From Caulobacteraceae bacterium PMMR1 (GTDB lineage Bacteria; Pseudomonadota; Alphaproteobacteria; Caulobacterales; Caulobacteraceae): a DNA stretch of 64,000 nt. The position numbers and the translations under genes are program-made. Location: the NCBI GenBank assembly GCA_000733915.1, contig JPOM01000001.1:744001-808000 (forward strand). Direction: 5' to 3'. The notes below the pieces were generated by a model. It did no database searches. It was not told where the DNA came from and saw nothing but the letters and a program-made list of their open reading frames with translations. This document shows, one piece after another, positions 28,237 to 38,660 of this stretch; the first letter of the stretch is position 1; the number at the start of each line of letters is the position of its first letter.

Positions 28237-30480
28237 ATGCCCCGTTCCGCCGCCGGCGGAGGCGTCGCCGACGTCTCCCGTCCCTTCGTCTATGACACCA
28301 CCCTGACGGACCAGACCGGCTGGGCGCCGCACCGCCCGGCGCGTCCGCAGAAGTCCGAGGGCGGCAAGCGCTTCGAGCTGGTCAGCCCCTTCAAGCCCGC
28401 CGGCGATCAGCCCCAGGCCATCGCCGAGCTCGTGGAGGGCATCCAGCGCCGCGAACAGGACCAGGTGCTGCTGGGCGTGACCGGCTCCGGCAAGACCTTC
28501 ACCATGGCCAGCATCATCGCCGAGACCCAGCGTCCGGCCCTGATCCTCGCGCCCAACAAGACCCTCGCCGCCCAGCTCTACGGCGAGTTCAAGAACTTTT
28601 TCCCGAACAACAGCGTCGAGTACTTCGTCTCCTACTACGATTACTACCAGCCGGAAGCCTACGTTCCGCGAACCGACACCTACATCGAGAAGGACAGCTC
28701 GATCAACGAGCAGATCGACCGCATGCGCCACTCCGCGACGCGCGCGATCCTGGAGCGCGACGACGTCATCGTGGTGGCCTCGGTGAGCTGCATCTACGGC
28801 ATCGGCTCGGTGGAGACCTACACCGCCATGACCTTCAGCCTCTCCGTCGGGGAGCCGGTGGACGAGCGCAAGCTGATGGCCGACCTCGTGGCCCTGCAGT
28901 ACAAGCGCAACGACCAGGCCTTTTCGCGCGGCACGTTCCGCCGGCGCGGCGACAGCCTGGAGGTCTTTCCGGCCCACTACGAGGACCGCGCCTGGCGCAT
29001 CTCCCTCTTCGGCGACGAGGTGGAGAGCATCGTGGAGTTCGACCCGCTCACCGGGCGTAAGCAGGCGGACCTGCCCTCGATCAAGATCTATGCGAACAGC
29101 CACTACGTCACGCCGCGCCGCACCCTGAAGCAGGCGATGGACCAGATCCGCGAGGACCTCGAGGCGCGGGTGAAGTGGTTCACCGACAACGGCAAGCTGC
29201 TGGAGGCGCAGCGGCTGGAGCAGCGCACCCGCTTCGACTTGGAGATGATGGAGACCACCGGCTCCTGCGCCGGTATCGAGAACTACAGCCGCTATCTGAC
29301 CGGCCGCCAGCCGGGCGAGCCGCCGCCGACCTTCTTCGAGTACCTGCCCGAGAACAGCCTTCTGTTCACGGACGAGAGCCACGTCACCGTCCCCCAGATC
29401 GGCGGCATGTACAGGGGCGACTATCGCCGCAAGTTCACCCTGGCCGAGTACGGCTTTCGCTTGCCCAGCGCCATCGACAACCGCCCGCTCAAGTTCGAGG
29501 AGTGGGACGCCATGCGGCCCCAGACGGTGCACGTCTCCGCCACGCCGGGCCCCTGGGAGATGGAGCGCACGGGCGGCGTCTTCGTGGAGCAGGTGATCCG
29601 CCCGACGGGCCTGATCGACCCGCCGGTCGAGGTGCGGCCCGTCTCCAAGGACGGCTTCTCCCAGGTCGACGACGTCATCGCCGAGGTGAAGGAGGTCGCG
29701 CGGCGCGGCTACCGGAGCCTGGTGACCGTGCTCACCAAGAAGATGGCGGAGGACCTCACCGAATACATGCATGAGCAGGGTGTGCGGGTGCGCTACATGC
29801 ACTCCGACGTCGACACGGTGGAGCGGATCGAGATCATCCGCGACCTGCGCCTGGGCGCCTTCGATGTGCTGGTCGGCATCAACCTGCTGCGCGAAGGGCT
29901 GGACATCCCGGAGTGCGGCTTCGTCGCCATCCTGGACGCCGACAAGGAGGGCTTCCTGCGCTCGGAGACGAGCCTGATCCAGACCATCGGCCGCGCCGCG
30001 CGCAACGTGGACGGACGCGTGGTGCTCTATGCCGACCAGATCACCGGCTCCATGCAGCGCGCCATGGCCGAGACCCAGCGCCGGCGCCAGAAGCAGGCCG
30101 CCTGGAACGCCGCCCACGGCATCACGCCGGAAAGCGTGAAGCGCGACATCGCCGATATCCTGGACAGCCCTTACGAGACCGGCGATCGGGTCACGGTGAA
30201 GGTGGGCGTGGCGGAGGACTCCAAGCCCTTCATGGGCTCCAACTTCCAGGCCACTATCAAGGACCTGGAGACCCGCATGCGCGAGGCGGCCGCAAATCTG
30301 GAGTTCGAGACCGCCGCACGCCTGCGCGACGAGCTGAAGCGGCTGAAGCTGCTCGACCTGGAGTTCGCCAACGATCTGATGACCGGCGCCGGCGAGACCG
30401 CCGACCGCGCCGAGCCCGCTCGCCAGCGCAAGGCCGCCCGCGCCGCCTCGGCGGAGGCGTTCCGCCGCGGACGTCGGTAG
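28237..30480 (+). CDS. uvrB: Excinuclease ABC subunit B
   Basis: UvrB is the damage-verifying helicase-like subunit of nucleotide excision repair. The chosen start is ATG 28237 (747 residues). About 45 residues of poorly conserved lead sequence precede the conserved [17 protein letters not shown]. Walker A GVTGSGKT is at 80-87, and the beta-hairpin [20 protein letters not shown] follows. Helicase motifs continue to QTIGRAARN, and a UvrC-binding UVR domain ([17 protein letters not shown]) lies near the end. uvrA is also in the window, on the other strand 25 kb away. Confidence 0.96.
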   Translation: MPRSAAGGGVADVSRPFVYDTTLTDQTGWAPHRPARPQKSEGGKRFELVSPFKPAGDQPQAIAELVEGIQRREQDQVLLGVTGSGKTFTMASIIAETQRPALILAPNKTLAAQLYGEFKNFFPNNSVEYFVSYYDYYQPEAYVPRTDTYIEKDSSINEQIDRMRHSATRAILERDDVIVVASVSCIYGIGSVETYTAMTFSLSVGEPVDERKLMADLVALQYKRNDQAFSRGTFRRRGDSLEVFPAHYEDRAWRISLFGDEVESIVEFDPLTGRKQADLPSIKIYANSHYVTPRRTLKQAMDQIREDLEARVKWFTDNGKLLEAQRLEQRTRFDLEMMETTGSCAGIENYSRYLTGRQPGEPPPTFFEYLPENSLLFTDESHVTVPQIGGMYRGDYRRKFTLAEYGFRLPSAIDNRPLKFEEWDAMRPQTVHVSATPGPWEMERTGGVFVEQVIRPTGLIDPPVEVRPVSKDGFSQVDDVIAEVKEVARRGYRSLVTVLTKKMAEDLTEYMHEQGVRVRYMHSDVDTVERIEIIRDLRLGAFDVLVGINLLREGLDIPECGFVAILDADKEGFLRSETSLIQTIGRAARNVDGRVVLYADQITGSMQRAMAETQRRRQKQAAWNAAHGITPESVKRDIADILDSPYETGDRVTVKVGVAEDSKPFMGSNFQATIKDLETRMREAAANLEFETAARLRDELKRLKLLDLEFANDLMTGAGETADRAEPARQRKAARAASAEAFRRGRR

Positions 30481-30497
30481 CGCTCGTTAGCGCTCGG
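30478..30497. repeat. 10-bp tandem duplication at the uvrB stop codon
   Basis: TAGCGCTCGT and TAGCGCTCGG lie head to tail. The first copy begins with the uvrB stop codon, so the second copy supplies another in-frame-looking TAG 10 nt later. It looks like a recent slippage duplication. Confidence 0.6.
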
Positions 30498-30526
30498 GGG
30501 GCCAGGCGAAGAGCCGCCTGCGCCGC

Positions 30527-32047
30527 TCAAGCCTGGGCGGCGGCGCGGGCGTGCATGTGCTTGGCCAGGCCGAGCGCCGCAAGGAAGTAGTGCAGCGAGG
30601 CCCAGGCGTAGAAGCACAAGGAGACGATGATGCCCTCCCGCGTCGCCTGCACCAGCGCGGTGTGACAGGCGGCGTTGGCCGCGGCGCCCGCCGCCGTGGG
30701 CGCGGTCCCGCCCGGACAGGCGGCGGAGAAAGCGGGGGCGTTCGCGCCCGCGCCGGCTGCCGGGTGCAGGAGGCCGCCCAGCCACTCGGCCACCGTCTTG
30801 GGCCCCGCGTGCGTGACGTGGAACTGCGCCAGGCGGTCGATGATGAAGCCGGTGAAGGGCGGCCCGCCTCCGAGCGCGATCAGGTTCAGGAACAGGAACA
30901 GGATCGCGGTGGCCGTGGCGCGCCGGCGCGGCTCCACGCTGTTCTGCACCACCGCGAAGGTCGGCGCGAGGTAGGTGTAGTGGAACACTCCCGGGATGAG
31001 CAGCAGCAGCGCCGCCCCCTGCCAGGTCTTCTGCAGATAGATGGCGATGTAGATGGGCGTCGCGATCAGCAGGCCGAAGGCGGGCACGAGCGCGTACCAG
31101 GCCGGCCGGCGCTTGCCGAGCGCGTCGGTCAAGAACCCGCCCAGCAGCGTGCCGATCCCCGTCGAGGCGCCTCCAGCCAGGCCGACAATGGCCCCCACCG
31201 CCGCCAGCCCCAGGCCGAAGTTGCGCACGAAATAGGGCGGCACGAACTGCCCCGAGCCGTAGGATCCGAAGGAGGCGATGGTCACCCCCAGCACCATGTT
31301 CAGGACGGGCCACTTGCCGAAGAGGGCGGCTACGACCGCGCCCATCTCCTTCAGCTCGCCCCAGAGGCTGGCGCGCGGGACGGGCAGGGGCTCGGGGGCG
31401 ACATCGTCGGCCAGCGCCGCGCGCGCCTCCGCCTCGGCGTGGCCGCGGGGCGGCTCGCGCACCAGGAGCTTGATCAGGAGCGCCAGAATGACGCCCGGCA
31501 GGCCCACGATGACAAAGGCCGCGCGCCAGCTGAGGTGCTCGGCGATCCAGCCCCCCGCCACCGCGCCGAACATGGTGCCGAGCGGGATGCCGAAGGCATA
31601 GACCGACAGGGCCGAGGCGCGCTGGCGCGGCGGATAGTAGTCCGAGATCAGGGAATGGGACGGCGGCGAGCAGCCCGCCTCGCCGAAGCCGACGCCGAAG
31701 CGATAGAGCGCGAGCTGGGCGAAGCTCGTCGCCGTGCCGCAAAGGGCGGTGAACCCCGACCAGATCACCAGCGCCAGCGAGATGATGCTGACCCGGTTCC
31801 AGCGCTCGGCCAGGCGCGCGATCGGCACCCCCAGCAGCGTATAGAGCAGCGCGAAATAAAGACCGCCCAGCAGGCCCAGCTGGCTGTCGGTGATCTTCAG
31901 GTCGACTTTGATCGCCTGGCCGATGGTGGCGATGATGGTGCGGTCGATGAAGTTGAAGGTGTAGCCGGCCAGGAGCATGGCCAGCACCAGGCCCTTGTAG
32001 GCGGCCGAATAGCGGGGGCGGGCGACGCCGCCGGCCTGGTCGCTCAT
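30527..32047 (-). CDS. MFS transporter, Spinster-like
   Basis: This 506-residue major facilitator protein has twelve predicted helices. The first helix region has LAGYTFNFIDRTIIATIGQAI, the MFS motif A-like loop follows helix 2 (GVPIARLAERWNR), and GFGEAGCSPPSHSLISDYYP is typical of the Spinster-like branch frequent in Caulobacterales and sphingomonads. A low-complexity Ala/Gly-rich stretch near residues 430-460 contains three cysteines. The substrate is unknown. It converges with uvrB and diverges from the GST gene. Confidence 0.85.
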   Translation of the reverse strand: MSDQAGGVARPRYSAAYKGLVLAMLLAGYTFNFIDRTIIATIGQAIKVDLKITDSQLGLLGGLYFALLYTLLGVPIARLAERWNRVSIISLALVIWSGFTALCGTATSFAQLALYRFGVGFGEAGCSPPSHSLISDYYPPRQRASALSVYAFGIPLGTMFGAVAGGWIAEHLSWRAAFVIVGLPGVILALLIKLLVREPPRGHAEAEARAALADDVAPEPLPVPRASLWGELKEMGAVVAALFGKWPVLNMVLGVTIASFGSYGSGQFVPPYFVRNFGLGLAAVGAIVGLAGGASTGIGTLLGGFLTDALGKRRPAWYALVPAFGLLIATPIYIAIYLQKTWQGAALLLLIPGVFHYTYLAPTFAVVQNSVEPRRRATATAILFLFLNLIALGGGPPFTGFIIDRLAQFHVTHAGPKTVAEWLGGLLHPAAGAGANAPAFSAACPGGTAPTAAGAAANAACHTALVQATREGIIVSLCFYAWASLHYFLAALGLAKHMHARAAAQA

Positions 32048-32141
32048 GCGCTGATCTCCCCGCGCGGCCGTCCCGCCGCTTCTTCATGCTCGCCTGGCAG
32101 GCTAAAGCGCGGGCGCGCCCCGGGACAAGGAGAAGTTCGTC

Positions 32142-32774
32142 ATGGAGATCGTCGTCGGCACCAAGCGGTGGTCCAGCTGGTCGCTGCGGCCCTGGCTGGC
32201 GCTGAAGCGCACAGGCGCGCCCTTCACCGAGACGGTGGTGGAGCTGCGCCAGGCGGACAACCGCTCCGAGGCGGCCATCCGCGCTGCTGGGTCGCCCTCG
32301 GGCCAGGTCCCGTTCCTGAAGGACCAGGGGCTGACAGTCTGGGACAGCCTGGCGATCTGCGAGCGCCTCGCAGAGCGCTTCCCGCAGGCGCGCCTGTGGC
32401 CCGCCGACGCCGCCTCTCGAGCGGTGGCGCGCTCCGCGGCCTGCGAGATGCACGCGGGATTCGCCTCGCTCAGGGGCGAGTGCCCGATGGACCTGCCGCT
32501 CCGCACGCAGGCCAGCGTGTCGGAAGCGACGCAGAAGGACATCCGGCGCATTGTCGATCTGTGGCTGGGTCTCCGCGCCAGCTACGGCGCAGGCGGACCG
32601 TTCCTGTTCGGAGGCTGGAGCATCGCGGACGCGTTCTACACGCCGGTGGCGACACGCTTCCGCAGCTATGGCGTGCAGCTCGCCGACTATGGCGACCGCG
32701 AGGGCGAGGCGGCGCGCTACGCCGAGGCCCTGCTCGCCACGCCCGAGTTCCTGGCCTGGGAGGCCGCCGCCTAG
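32142..32774 (+). CDS. Glutathione S-transferase family protein
   Basis: The 210-residue protein has an N-terminal thioredoxin-like GST domain. WSSWSLRPWLALKRTG carries the likely catalytic serine, and SGQVPFLKDQGLTVWDSLAI holds the cis-proline and glutathione-binding Asp-Ser pair. An all-helical C-terminal domain follows, with FLFGGWSIADAFYTPVATRF. The substrate cannot be read from the sequence. The stop overlaps the end of the small minus-strand gene by 4 nt. Confidence 0.9.
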   Translation: MEIVVGTKRWSSWSLRPWLALKRTGAPFTETVVELRQADNRSEAAIRAAGSPSGQVPFLKDQGLTVWDSLAICERLAERFPQARLWPADAASRAVARSAACEMHAGFASLRGECPMDLPLRTQASVSEATQKDIRRIVDLWLGLRASYGAGGPFLFGGWSIADAFYTPVATRFRSYGVQLADYGDREGEAARYAEALLATPEFLAWEAAA

Positions 32775-32950
32775 GGGTTGGGCGCGCCGGTCGCCGGGTT
32801 GGTCAGGGTCTTGTCGCTGCGACTTGAGCCGGCTGCGCCCTCGGGCTCGGTCGCGGGTCGCGGCGGCTCGCCGCCCTTGAGGTTGTCGTTCTCCCGTTCA
32901 TAGGGCTTGCTCGGCGGCCTGGCGGGCGAGGTCTCGGGCGGTTCGGGCAT
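32771..32950 (-). CDS. Small hydrophilic protein, 59 residues, unknown function
   Basis: ATG 32950 opens a 59-residue frame, [20 protein letters not shown] followed by a Pro/Gly/Glu/Asp-rich body, ending [10 protein letters not shown] at TAG 32773-32771. AGGA lies about 8 nt upstream of the ATG. There is no hydrophobic segment or cysteine, so it is probably disordered. It converges on the GST gene with a 4-nt overlap. Such short proteins are common conserved hypotheticals in this group, but I recognise no family. Confidence 0.5.
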   Translation of the reverse strand: MPEPPETSPARPPSKPYERENDNLKGGEPPRPATEPEGAAGSSRSDKTLTNPATGAPNP

Positions 32951-33078
32951 GGGCGCTGTCCTGGCTCTCAGCCTGCCGCAACGCCCGCCGCGGCCCGATG
33001 CTCCCGCGCACGGAGCGCACGGCGTGCTTTACCCCCGCCGCCCCCGCTCTACAAAGACGCAGCAAGGGAGATCCGCCC

Positions 33079-34812
33079 ATGAGCCGCAACCCCGACGGGA
33101 CCTGGGACAAGTCGCGCCTGCCGAGCCGTCACGTGACCGAGGGGCCGTCGCGCGCGCCGCACCGCTCCTACTACTACGCCATGGCGCTCACCCCGGAGGA
33201 GATCGCCCAGCCCTTCGTGGGCGTGGCGTCCTGCTGGAACGAGGCCGCGCCCTGCAACACGGCCCTGATGCGCCAGGCGCACGCCGTCTCGGACGGGGTG
33301 AAGGCGGCGGGCGCGACCCCGCGCGAGTTCTGCACCATCACCGTGACCGACGGCATCGCCATGGGCCACGAGGGCATGCGCGCGTCGCTGGTCAGCCGCG
33401 AGGTGATCGCGGACTCCGTGGAGCTTACCGTGCGCGGCCACGGCTACGACGCCCTGGTGGGCGTCGCGGGCTGCGACAAGAGCCTGCCCGGCATGATGAT
33501 GGCCATGCTGCGCCTGAACGTGCCGAGCGTGTTCCTCTATGGCGGCTCGATCCTGCCGGGCTGCTGGCGCGGGCGGGACGTGACGGTGCTGGACGTGTTC
33601 GAGGCTGTGGGCCAGCACGCGGCGGGAACGCTGGCGGAGGCGGACCTCTCAGACCTGGAGCGCCACGCCTGTCCGGGCGACGGCGCCTGCGGAGGGCAGT
33701 TCACCGCCAACACCATGGCCTGCGTGTCCGAGGCGATCGGCCTGGCGCTGCCGCTCTCCGCCGCACTGCCGGCGCCGTACGAGAGCCGCCACGCCTATGC
33801 GCGGGCGTCGGGCGAGGCGGTGGTGCGCCTGATCGAGCGCGGCTTGCGCCCGCGAGACATCTGCACGCGCGAGGCCTTCGAGAACGCCGCGGTGGTGGCC
33901 TGCGCCACGGGCGGCTCGACCAACGCGGCCCTGCACCTGCCGGCCATGGCGCACGAGGCGGGGATCGAGTTCACGCTGAAGGACTTCGCCCTGATCGCGC
34001 GCCGGACGCCCTATCTGGCCGACCTCAAGCCCGGCGGGCGCTACGTGGCCAGGGACATGGGCGAGGTCGGGGGCGTCCCGCTGCTCATGCGGACCCTGCT
34101 CGACGCCGGCCTGCTCCACGGCGACTGCATCACCGTGACCGGCAAGACCCTGGCGGAGAACCTCGTCGAGGTCGCCTGGCGCGAGGACCAGGATGTGATC
34201 CGCCCCGTCTCGAACCCGCTCAGCGCGCACGCCGGCCTGAGCGGACTGTGGGGCAGCCTCGCGCCGGACGGGGCCATCGTGAAGACGGCGGGGCTGGCGC
34301 GTCTGTCCCACCGCGGGCCGGCGCGGGTGTTCGACGGCGAGCAGGCCTGCTTCGAGTTCGTGCAGGCGGGCAAGGTGCGGCCCGGCGACGTGCTCGTCAT
34401 CCGCTACGAGGGGCCGCGCGGCGGGCCCGGCATGCGCGAGATGCTGTCGACCACCGCCGCCCTCTATGGCCAGGGTCTGGGCGACCAGGTGGCGCTGGTC
34501 ACCGACGGCCGCTTCTCCGGCGCCACGCGAGGGCTCTGCGTGGGCCACGTCGGGCCCGAGGCGCAGGTCGGCGGGCCCATCGCTTTGGTCGAGGATGGGG
34601 ACATCATCGCCATCGACGCCGAGGCGGGCGTGATCAACCTGGAGGTCGACCACACCGAGCTGGAGCACCGGCTGAAGTACTGGAAGCCGCGGGTGACCGA
34701 CTATGGCTCGGGCGCGATCTGGAAGTTCGCCCAGGTCTCGGGCCCGGCTCACGAGGGCGCAGTCACCCACCCCGGCGCCAGGGGCGAGCGCAAGGCCTAT
34801 CCGGACCTCTGA
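33079..34812 (+). CDS. ilvD: Dihydroxy-acid dehydratase (IlvD/Edd family)
   Basis: The likely role is dehydration of 2,3-dihydroxy acids in branched-chain amino acid synthesis. ATG 33079 gives 577 residues. The conserved opening [20 protein letters not shown] continues into [10 protein letters not shown]. Cys59, Cys132 (GCDKSLPG) and Cys204 ([16 protein letters not shown]) fit the three iron-sulphur ligands of the shorter, [2Fe-2S]-type dehydratases. [20 protein letters not shown] is in the C-terminal part. A sugar-acid dehydratase of the same family is the main alternative. The gene stands alone, without ilvBHC neighbours. Confidence 0.85.
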   Translation: MSRNPDGTWDKSRLPSRHVTEGPSRAPHRSYYYAMALTPEEIAQPFVGVASCWNEAAPCNTALMRQAHAVSDGVKAAGATPREFCTITVTDGIAMGHEGMRASLVSREVIADSVELTVRGHGYDALVGVAGCDKSLPGMMMAMLRLNVPSVFLYGGSILPGCWRGRDVTVLDVFEAVGQHAAGTLAEADLSDLERHACPGDGACGGQFTANTMACVSEAIGLALPLSAALPAPYESRHAYARASGEAVVRLIERGLRPRDICTREAFENAAVVACATGGSTNAALHLPAMAHEAGIEFTLKDFALIARRTPYLADLKPGGRYVARDMGEVGGVPLLMRTLLDAGLLHGDCITVTGKTLAENLVEVAWREDQDVIRPVSNPLSAHAGLSGLWGSLAPDGAIVKTAGLARLSHRGPARVFDGEQACFEFVQAGKVRPGDVLVIRYEGPRGGPGMREMLSTTAALYGQGLGDQVALVTDGRFSGATRGLCVGHVGPEAQVGGPIALVEDGDIIAIDAEAGVINLEVDHTELEHRLKYWKPRVTDYGSGAIWKFAQVSGPAHEGAVTHPGARGERKAYPDL

Positions 34813-34817
34813 GGGCA

Positions 34818-34839
34818 GGCGCGTCAGCGGCGCGTCAGC
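34818..34839. repeat. 11-bp tandem duplication spanning the helicase stop codon
   Basis: GGCGCGTCAGC occurs twice, head to tail (34818-34828 and 34829-34839). The second copy contains the stop codon of the minus-strand helicase gene (34837-34835). It resembles the duplication at the uvrB stop and is probably a slippage product. Confidence 0.6.
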
Positions 34840-37666
34840 CCAGGAAGCGGCCGACCTCCTCGATCGCGTCCACCAGGCCCATGCGCTCGACCTGCACGCC
34901 GTCGGGCAGGCCGGAGAACAGGCGTGTGGGCGCGGCGGCGTCCAGCATCACGAACACCCCGCGGTCGTCGGCGCGGCGGATCAGGCGGCCGAAGGCCTGG
35001 GCGATCTTGGCCCGGGCCAGGGCGTCGTCATAGGCGCGCCCGCCGAAGCGCTCGCGCCGCGCCTTGTGCAGGAGGTCCGGGCGAGGCCAGGGCACGCGAT
35101 CAAACCCGATCAGGCGCAGCGCCCGCCCCGGCACGTCGATGCCGTCCCGCACGGCGTCGGTCCCGAGCAGGCAGCTGTCCTCCTCGGCGCGGAAGATGTC
35201 GACCAGCGCCCCGGCCTCCAGCGGATCGACGTGCTGGGCGTAGAGCGCCAGCCCCTTTTCGGCGAGGGGGCCTGCGATGCGGCCGTGTACGTCGCGCAGC
35301 CGCCGGATGGCGGTGAAGAGGCCGAGCGCGCCGCCGCGCGACGCCAGGAACAGCTCCCGGAAGGCGGCCGCGACCTGGCGCGGGTCGTCCCGCTTCACGT
35401 CGGTGACCACGATGGCGCGCGCCTGGCGGGCGTAGTCGAAGGGCGAGGCGAGGCGCAGGAGACGCGGCGGCTCCTCCAGCCGGGCGGCGCCGGTGCGCAT
35501 CTCGGCGAGGGCGAAGGGCTCCGGGTGACCCGGGTCGGCGAGGGTGGCGGAGGTGACCAGCACGCCGTGGGCCGGGCGCAACACCGCAGCCTCCAGGGGC
35601 TCGGTGGGATCGACCCAGTGGCGGCGGAAGGCGGCGTCGGCGGCCCGGCCTTGGTGATAGACCGCCTCGAACCAGTCCACGAAGGCGGCGTCGTCCTCTT
35701 CCGACTGCAGGCTCTGCAGCATGGCGCGCCAGAGGGGGAGCTGCATGCGGGCGCGCCGGTCCAGGCCGCGCAGCGCGCCTTCGATGCGGGCGCGGTCGGG
35801 CCCCTCCAGCGTGTCGGCCTCGTCGTCGAGCAGATCCTCGAGCGCCCGGGCCAGCGCCAGGAGCGGTCCCTCGACGGCGGCGAGCGCACGGGCGGCGGCC
35901 GGCGCGGCCTCCCTGACCGCCTCCGTCGCAGGGCGGGCCTGGCACTCCATGCCGAGGTCGGAGGGCTCGGCCCTGGCGCGCAGCTGCAGCATGACCGCCG
36001 CGAGGAAGGCTTCGACGGGGCCGATGGGCTGGGCGGGCAAGAGCTCGCCGTCGTGGTCCGGCATAGGCGCGATCCGCCCCGACCAGCCCTCTCCGGGCAG
36101 CTGGATCGCCGCGCGCACGACCGCCGACAGCGCCTCGCGCGCCGCCTCGCGGTCGGCCACGAGGTCGCCCAGCCGCTGGTCCAGGCCCCGCCCGCGTCGG
36201 CGCCCCTCCGGCCCGCGAATCCAGCGCCTGAGCTCCGCCGTCTCCTGCCCGGACAGGCATGCGGAAAAGGCGCTGTCGGCGGCCTCGAACAGATGGTGCC
36301 CTTCATCGAAGACGAGCCGCTTCAGGTGGGCCGTCTCCCCGTCCGCCTTGCCGCCCCGCGCCGCGCGGGCGCCGTCGAAGGCGGCCTGGCTCAGCACCAA
36401 GGCGTGGTTGGCGATGACGAGGTCGGCCTTGCGGCTGGCGCGGATCGCCTTTTCCACGAAGCAGGCGCGGTAGTGCGGGCAGGCGGCGTGCACGCACTCG
36501 CCCCGCCGGTCGATCAGGTTGGCCGGTCCGGCCTGAGCCAGAGTGCTCATGCCGAACAGGGTGGGCAGCCAGGCGGGGAAGTCGCCCCCGCTCATGTCGC
36601 CGTCGCGGGTCAGGCGCGCCCAGCGGGCGACCAGGGCCGCGCCCACCATGTCCGCCCCGCCCATGCGCGCGCTCTGCACCAGGTCCTGCAGGTTCAGCAG
36701 GCAGAGGTAGTTCTCCCGGCCCTTGCGCACGATCGCCTTGCGGGCGCGCACCGCCGGGTCGGGATAGACGGCCGCGCTCTCGCGCTCGATCTGCCGCTGC
36801 AGGGCGCGTGTGTAGGTGGAGATCCAGACCGCCGGGCCGTTCTGCTCCGCGTGCAGCGAGGCGGGCGCGAGATAGCCCAGCGTCTTGCCCACGCCCGTGC
36901 CCGCCTCGGCCAACATCAGGCGGGGCTGGCCCTCCTGCGCGCGGGGCTGGAAGGCGAAGGCGGTCTCCGCGGCGAAGGTCGCCTGGGCGGGGCGCGCCTC
37001 GTCCAGCCCGGCGCGGAGGAGCAAGGCCGAAAGCCGCTGGCGCGCCGCATCGGGCTCCACCGGCTTGGAGCCCGGCTCGCCCGAGGGCGCCTGGTCCTCC
37101 CAGGGCGGGATGCGGTCCCACACGTTGAGCGCGGAGCCGCGCACACGCTCGCGGACCGGGGCGATGCGGAGCGCGGCCAGGCAGTCGGCGGCCCAGGGCC
37201 AGCCCGCCCGCTCCAGCGTCTCGGCCACCGACAGCGCCTCGGCGCGGTTCGGCAGGGGCGCTCGGGCGAGCTCGTCCAGCAGGGCGTCGGCGATGGGGCC
37301 TGCGGCCTCCGCCTGGGCGAGCGCGCCGCGCGGCTCCGCCAGGCCCAGCGCCCGGGCGAGGCCCGGCACGGACGGGGCCGTGAAGCCTGCCGGGCGGACG
37401 AAGGCGAAGAGCTCGAGCAGGTCCCAGAGGTCGGCGGAGCGGGCGGGGGCGGGCAGGTTCAGCCGCCGGGCGGTCAGCGACGCATGCGCCACCACCGCCC
37501 CCTGGCCGAAGCGGGCGCGCGCCTGCAGGGGCGTCAGCTCGCGCACGCCCTCGCCGTCGGCCGTGGCCGCCTTGGGGCCGGGCAGAACCACCAGGGCCGG
37601 CGGGCGTCGCGGGGCCGTCGCGGGCTCCGAGGGCGGGGCGAGGGGGGCGGGCGACGCGTCGGGCAC
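34835..37666 (-). CDS. DinG/XPD-type ATP-dependent DNA helicase
   Basis: This superfamily 2 helicase has an iron-sulphur domain. Walker A EAGTGVGKT is at residues 254-262 and the DEGH box at 454-457. Between them Cys322, Cys391, Cys396 and Cys402 have the spacing of an XPD/DinG [4Fe-4S] cluster. The C-terminal helicase half includes GVLVTSATLADPGH and AQAFGRLIRRADDRG. GTG 37666 (943 residues) is my best start; the ribosome site is weak and a later GTG is possible. The roughly 240-residue N-terminal extension is only partly conserved. It probably acts in replication or repair. Confidence 0.85.
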   Translation of the reverse strand: MPDASPAPLAPPSEPATAPRRPPALVVLPGPKAATADGEGVRELTPLQARARFGQGAVVAHASLTARRLNLPAPARSADLWDLLELFAFVRPAGFTAPSVPGLARALGLAEPRGALAQAEAAGPIADALLDELARAPLPNRAEALSVAETLERAGWPWAADCLAALRIAPVRERVRGSALNVWDRIPPWEDQAPSGEPGSKPVEPDAARQRLSALLLRAGLDEARPAQATFAAETAFAFQPRAQEGQPRLMLAEAGTGVGKTLGYLAPASLHAEQNGPAVWISTYTRALQRQIERESAAVYPDPAVRARKAIVRKGRENYLCLLNLQDLVQSARMGGADMVGAALVARWARLTRDGDMSGGDFPAWLPTLFGMSTLAQAGPANLIDRRGECVHAACPHYRACFVEKAIRASRKADLVIANHALVLSQAAFDGARAARGGKADGETAHLKRLVFDEGHHLFEAADSAFSACLSGQETAELRRWIRGPEGRRRGRGLDQRLGDLVADREAAREALSAVVRAAIQLPGEGWSGRIAPMPDHDGELLPAQPIGPVEAFLAAVMLQLRARAEPSDLGMECQARPATEAVREAAPAAARALAAVEGPLLALARALEDLLDDEADTLEGPDRARIEGALRGLDRRARMQLPLWRAMLQSLQSEEDDAAFVDWFEAVYHQGRAADAAFRRHWVDPTEPLEAAVLRPAHGVLVTSATLADPGHPEPFALAEMRTGAARLEEPPRLLRLASPFDYARQARAIVVTDVKRDDPRQVAAAFRELFLASRGGALGLFTAIRRLRDVHGRIAGPLAEKGLALYAQHVDPLEAGALVDIFRAEEDSCLLGTDAVRDGIDVPGRALRLIGFDRVPWPRPDLLHKARRERFGGRAYDDALARAKIAQAFGRLIRRADDRGVFVMLDAAAPTRLFSGLPDGVQVERMGLVDAIEEVGRFLG

Positions 37667-37718
37667 AGCCTGCGATAGCCCGCTTCGCCCAGAAACGAAA
37701 CGGGAACTTAGGTCGCGG

Positions 37719-38660
37719 TCAGGTCGGGCCGCCGAAGCACCAGGCCAGCACCGCCTTCTGGGCGTGGATGCGGTTCTCCGCCTCGTCCCAGACCAGCGAC
37801 TGCGGCCCGTCAAGCACCGCGTCGGTCACCTCCTCGCCGCGGTGGGCCGGCAGGCAGTGCAGGAAGACGGCGTCGCGCGCGGCGAGCTTCATCAGCCTCT
37901 CGTCCACCTGGAAGGGCTCGAAGGCCTGCAGTCGCGTCTCGTAGTCGGTGTCGCCCATGGAGACCCAGGTGTCGGTCACCACGCAGTCCGCGCCCTCCAC
38001 CGCAGCGCGGGGGTCGTGCAGGATCTCGACCTCCCCCGCCCGCGCCCCCGCCCGCGCCAGGTCCATCAGGTCCGGATGGTACTGGACGGGGCAGGCGATG
38101 CGCAGCTTGAAGCCGAACTTGGGGGCGGCGTGGATGAAGCTCGCGCACATGTTGTTGCCGTCGCCCACCCAGGCGAAGGTCCGCCCCTGGACCGGCCCGC
38201 GGTGCTCCTCGAAGGTCAGCAGGTCGGCCAGCACCTGGCAGGGGTGGCTGCGGTCGGTCAGGCCGTTGATCACCGGCACGCTCGCCGCCTGGGCGAAGTG
38301 CTCCAGGTCGTCGTGGCGGTTGGCGCGGATCATCACCGCATCGACCATGCGGGAGAGCACCCGCGCGGTGTCCTCGATCGGCTCGCCGCGCCCGAGCTGC
38401 ATATCGGACGCAGTGGAGATGATCACGTCGCCGCCGAGTTGGCGCATGGCCGCGTCGAAGGAGAAGCGGGTCCGGGTGGAGTGCTTCTCGAACACCATGG
38501 CCAGGACGCGGTCGGCCGCAGGCCGGTCGGCGTCGGGGCGACCCCTGGGCCAGCCTTGGCGCGCAGCCTTGCGGCGGGCGGCGTCGTCCAGCAGCGCGCG
38601 CAGGGTCGCGCCGTCGAAGCGCCAGAGGTCCAGGAAGTGGCGGGGCGGCGAGGCGCTCAC
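37719..38660 (-). CDS. argF: Ornithine carbamoyltransferase
   Basis: ArgF makes citrulline from ornithine and carbamoyl phosphate. The 313-residue protein starts at GTG 38660, overlapping the argD stop by 4 nt (GTGA). The carbamoyl-phosphate loop STRTRF is at 61-66, HPCQ at 139-142, and the ornithine-side HCLP at 268-271. Its frame also stays open further upstream inside argD, but the coupled GTG is clearly the start. Confidence 0.96.
   Translation of the reverse strand: MSASPPRHFLDLWRFDGATLRALLDDAARRKAARQGWPRGRPDADRPAADRVLAMVFEKHSTRTRFSFDAAMRQLGGDVIISTASDMQLGRGEPIEDTARVLSRMVDAVMIRANRHDDLEHFAQAASVPVINGLTDRSHPCQVLADLLTFEEHRGPVQGRTFAWVGDGNNMCASFIHAAPKFGFKLRIACPVQYHPDLMDLARAGARAGEVEILHDPRAAVEGADCVVTDTWVSMGDTDYETRLQAFEPFQVDERLMKLAARDAVFLHCLPAHRGEEVTDAVLDGPQSLVWDEAENRIHAQKAVLAWCFGGPT

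Noticed and set aside
27877-30117. A 746-codon open frame on the minus strand opposite uvrB
   Set aside because: It is an antisense shadow of uvrB with low-complexity His/Asp/Arg/Leu sequence and no family resemblance.
34703-37678. A 991-codon plus-strand frame opposite the DinG-like helicase
   Set aside because: The helicase strand has Walker A, DEGH and Fe-S cysteines in order; the opposite frame has only repetitive Arg/Gly/Ala/Gln sequence.
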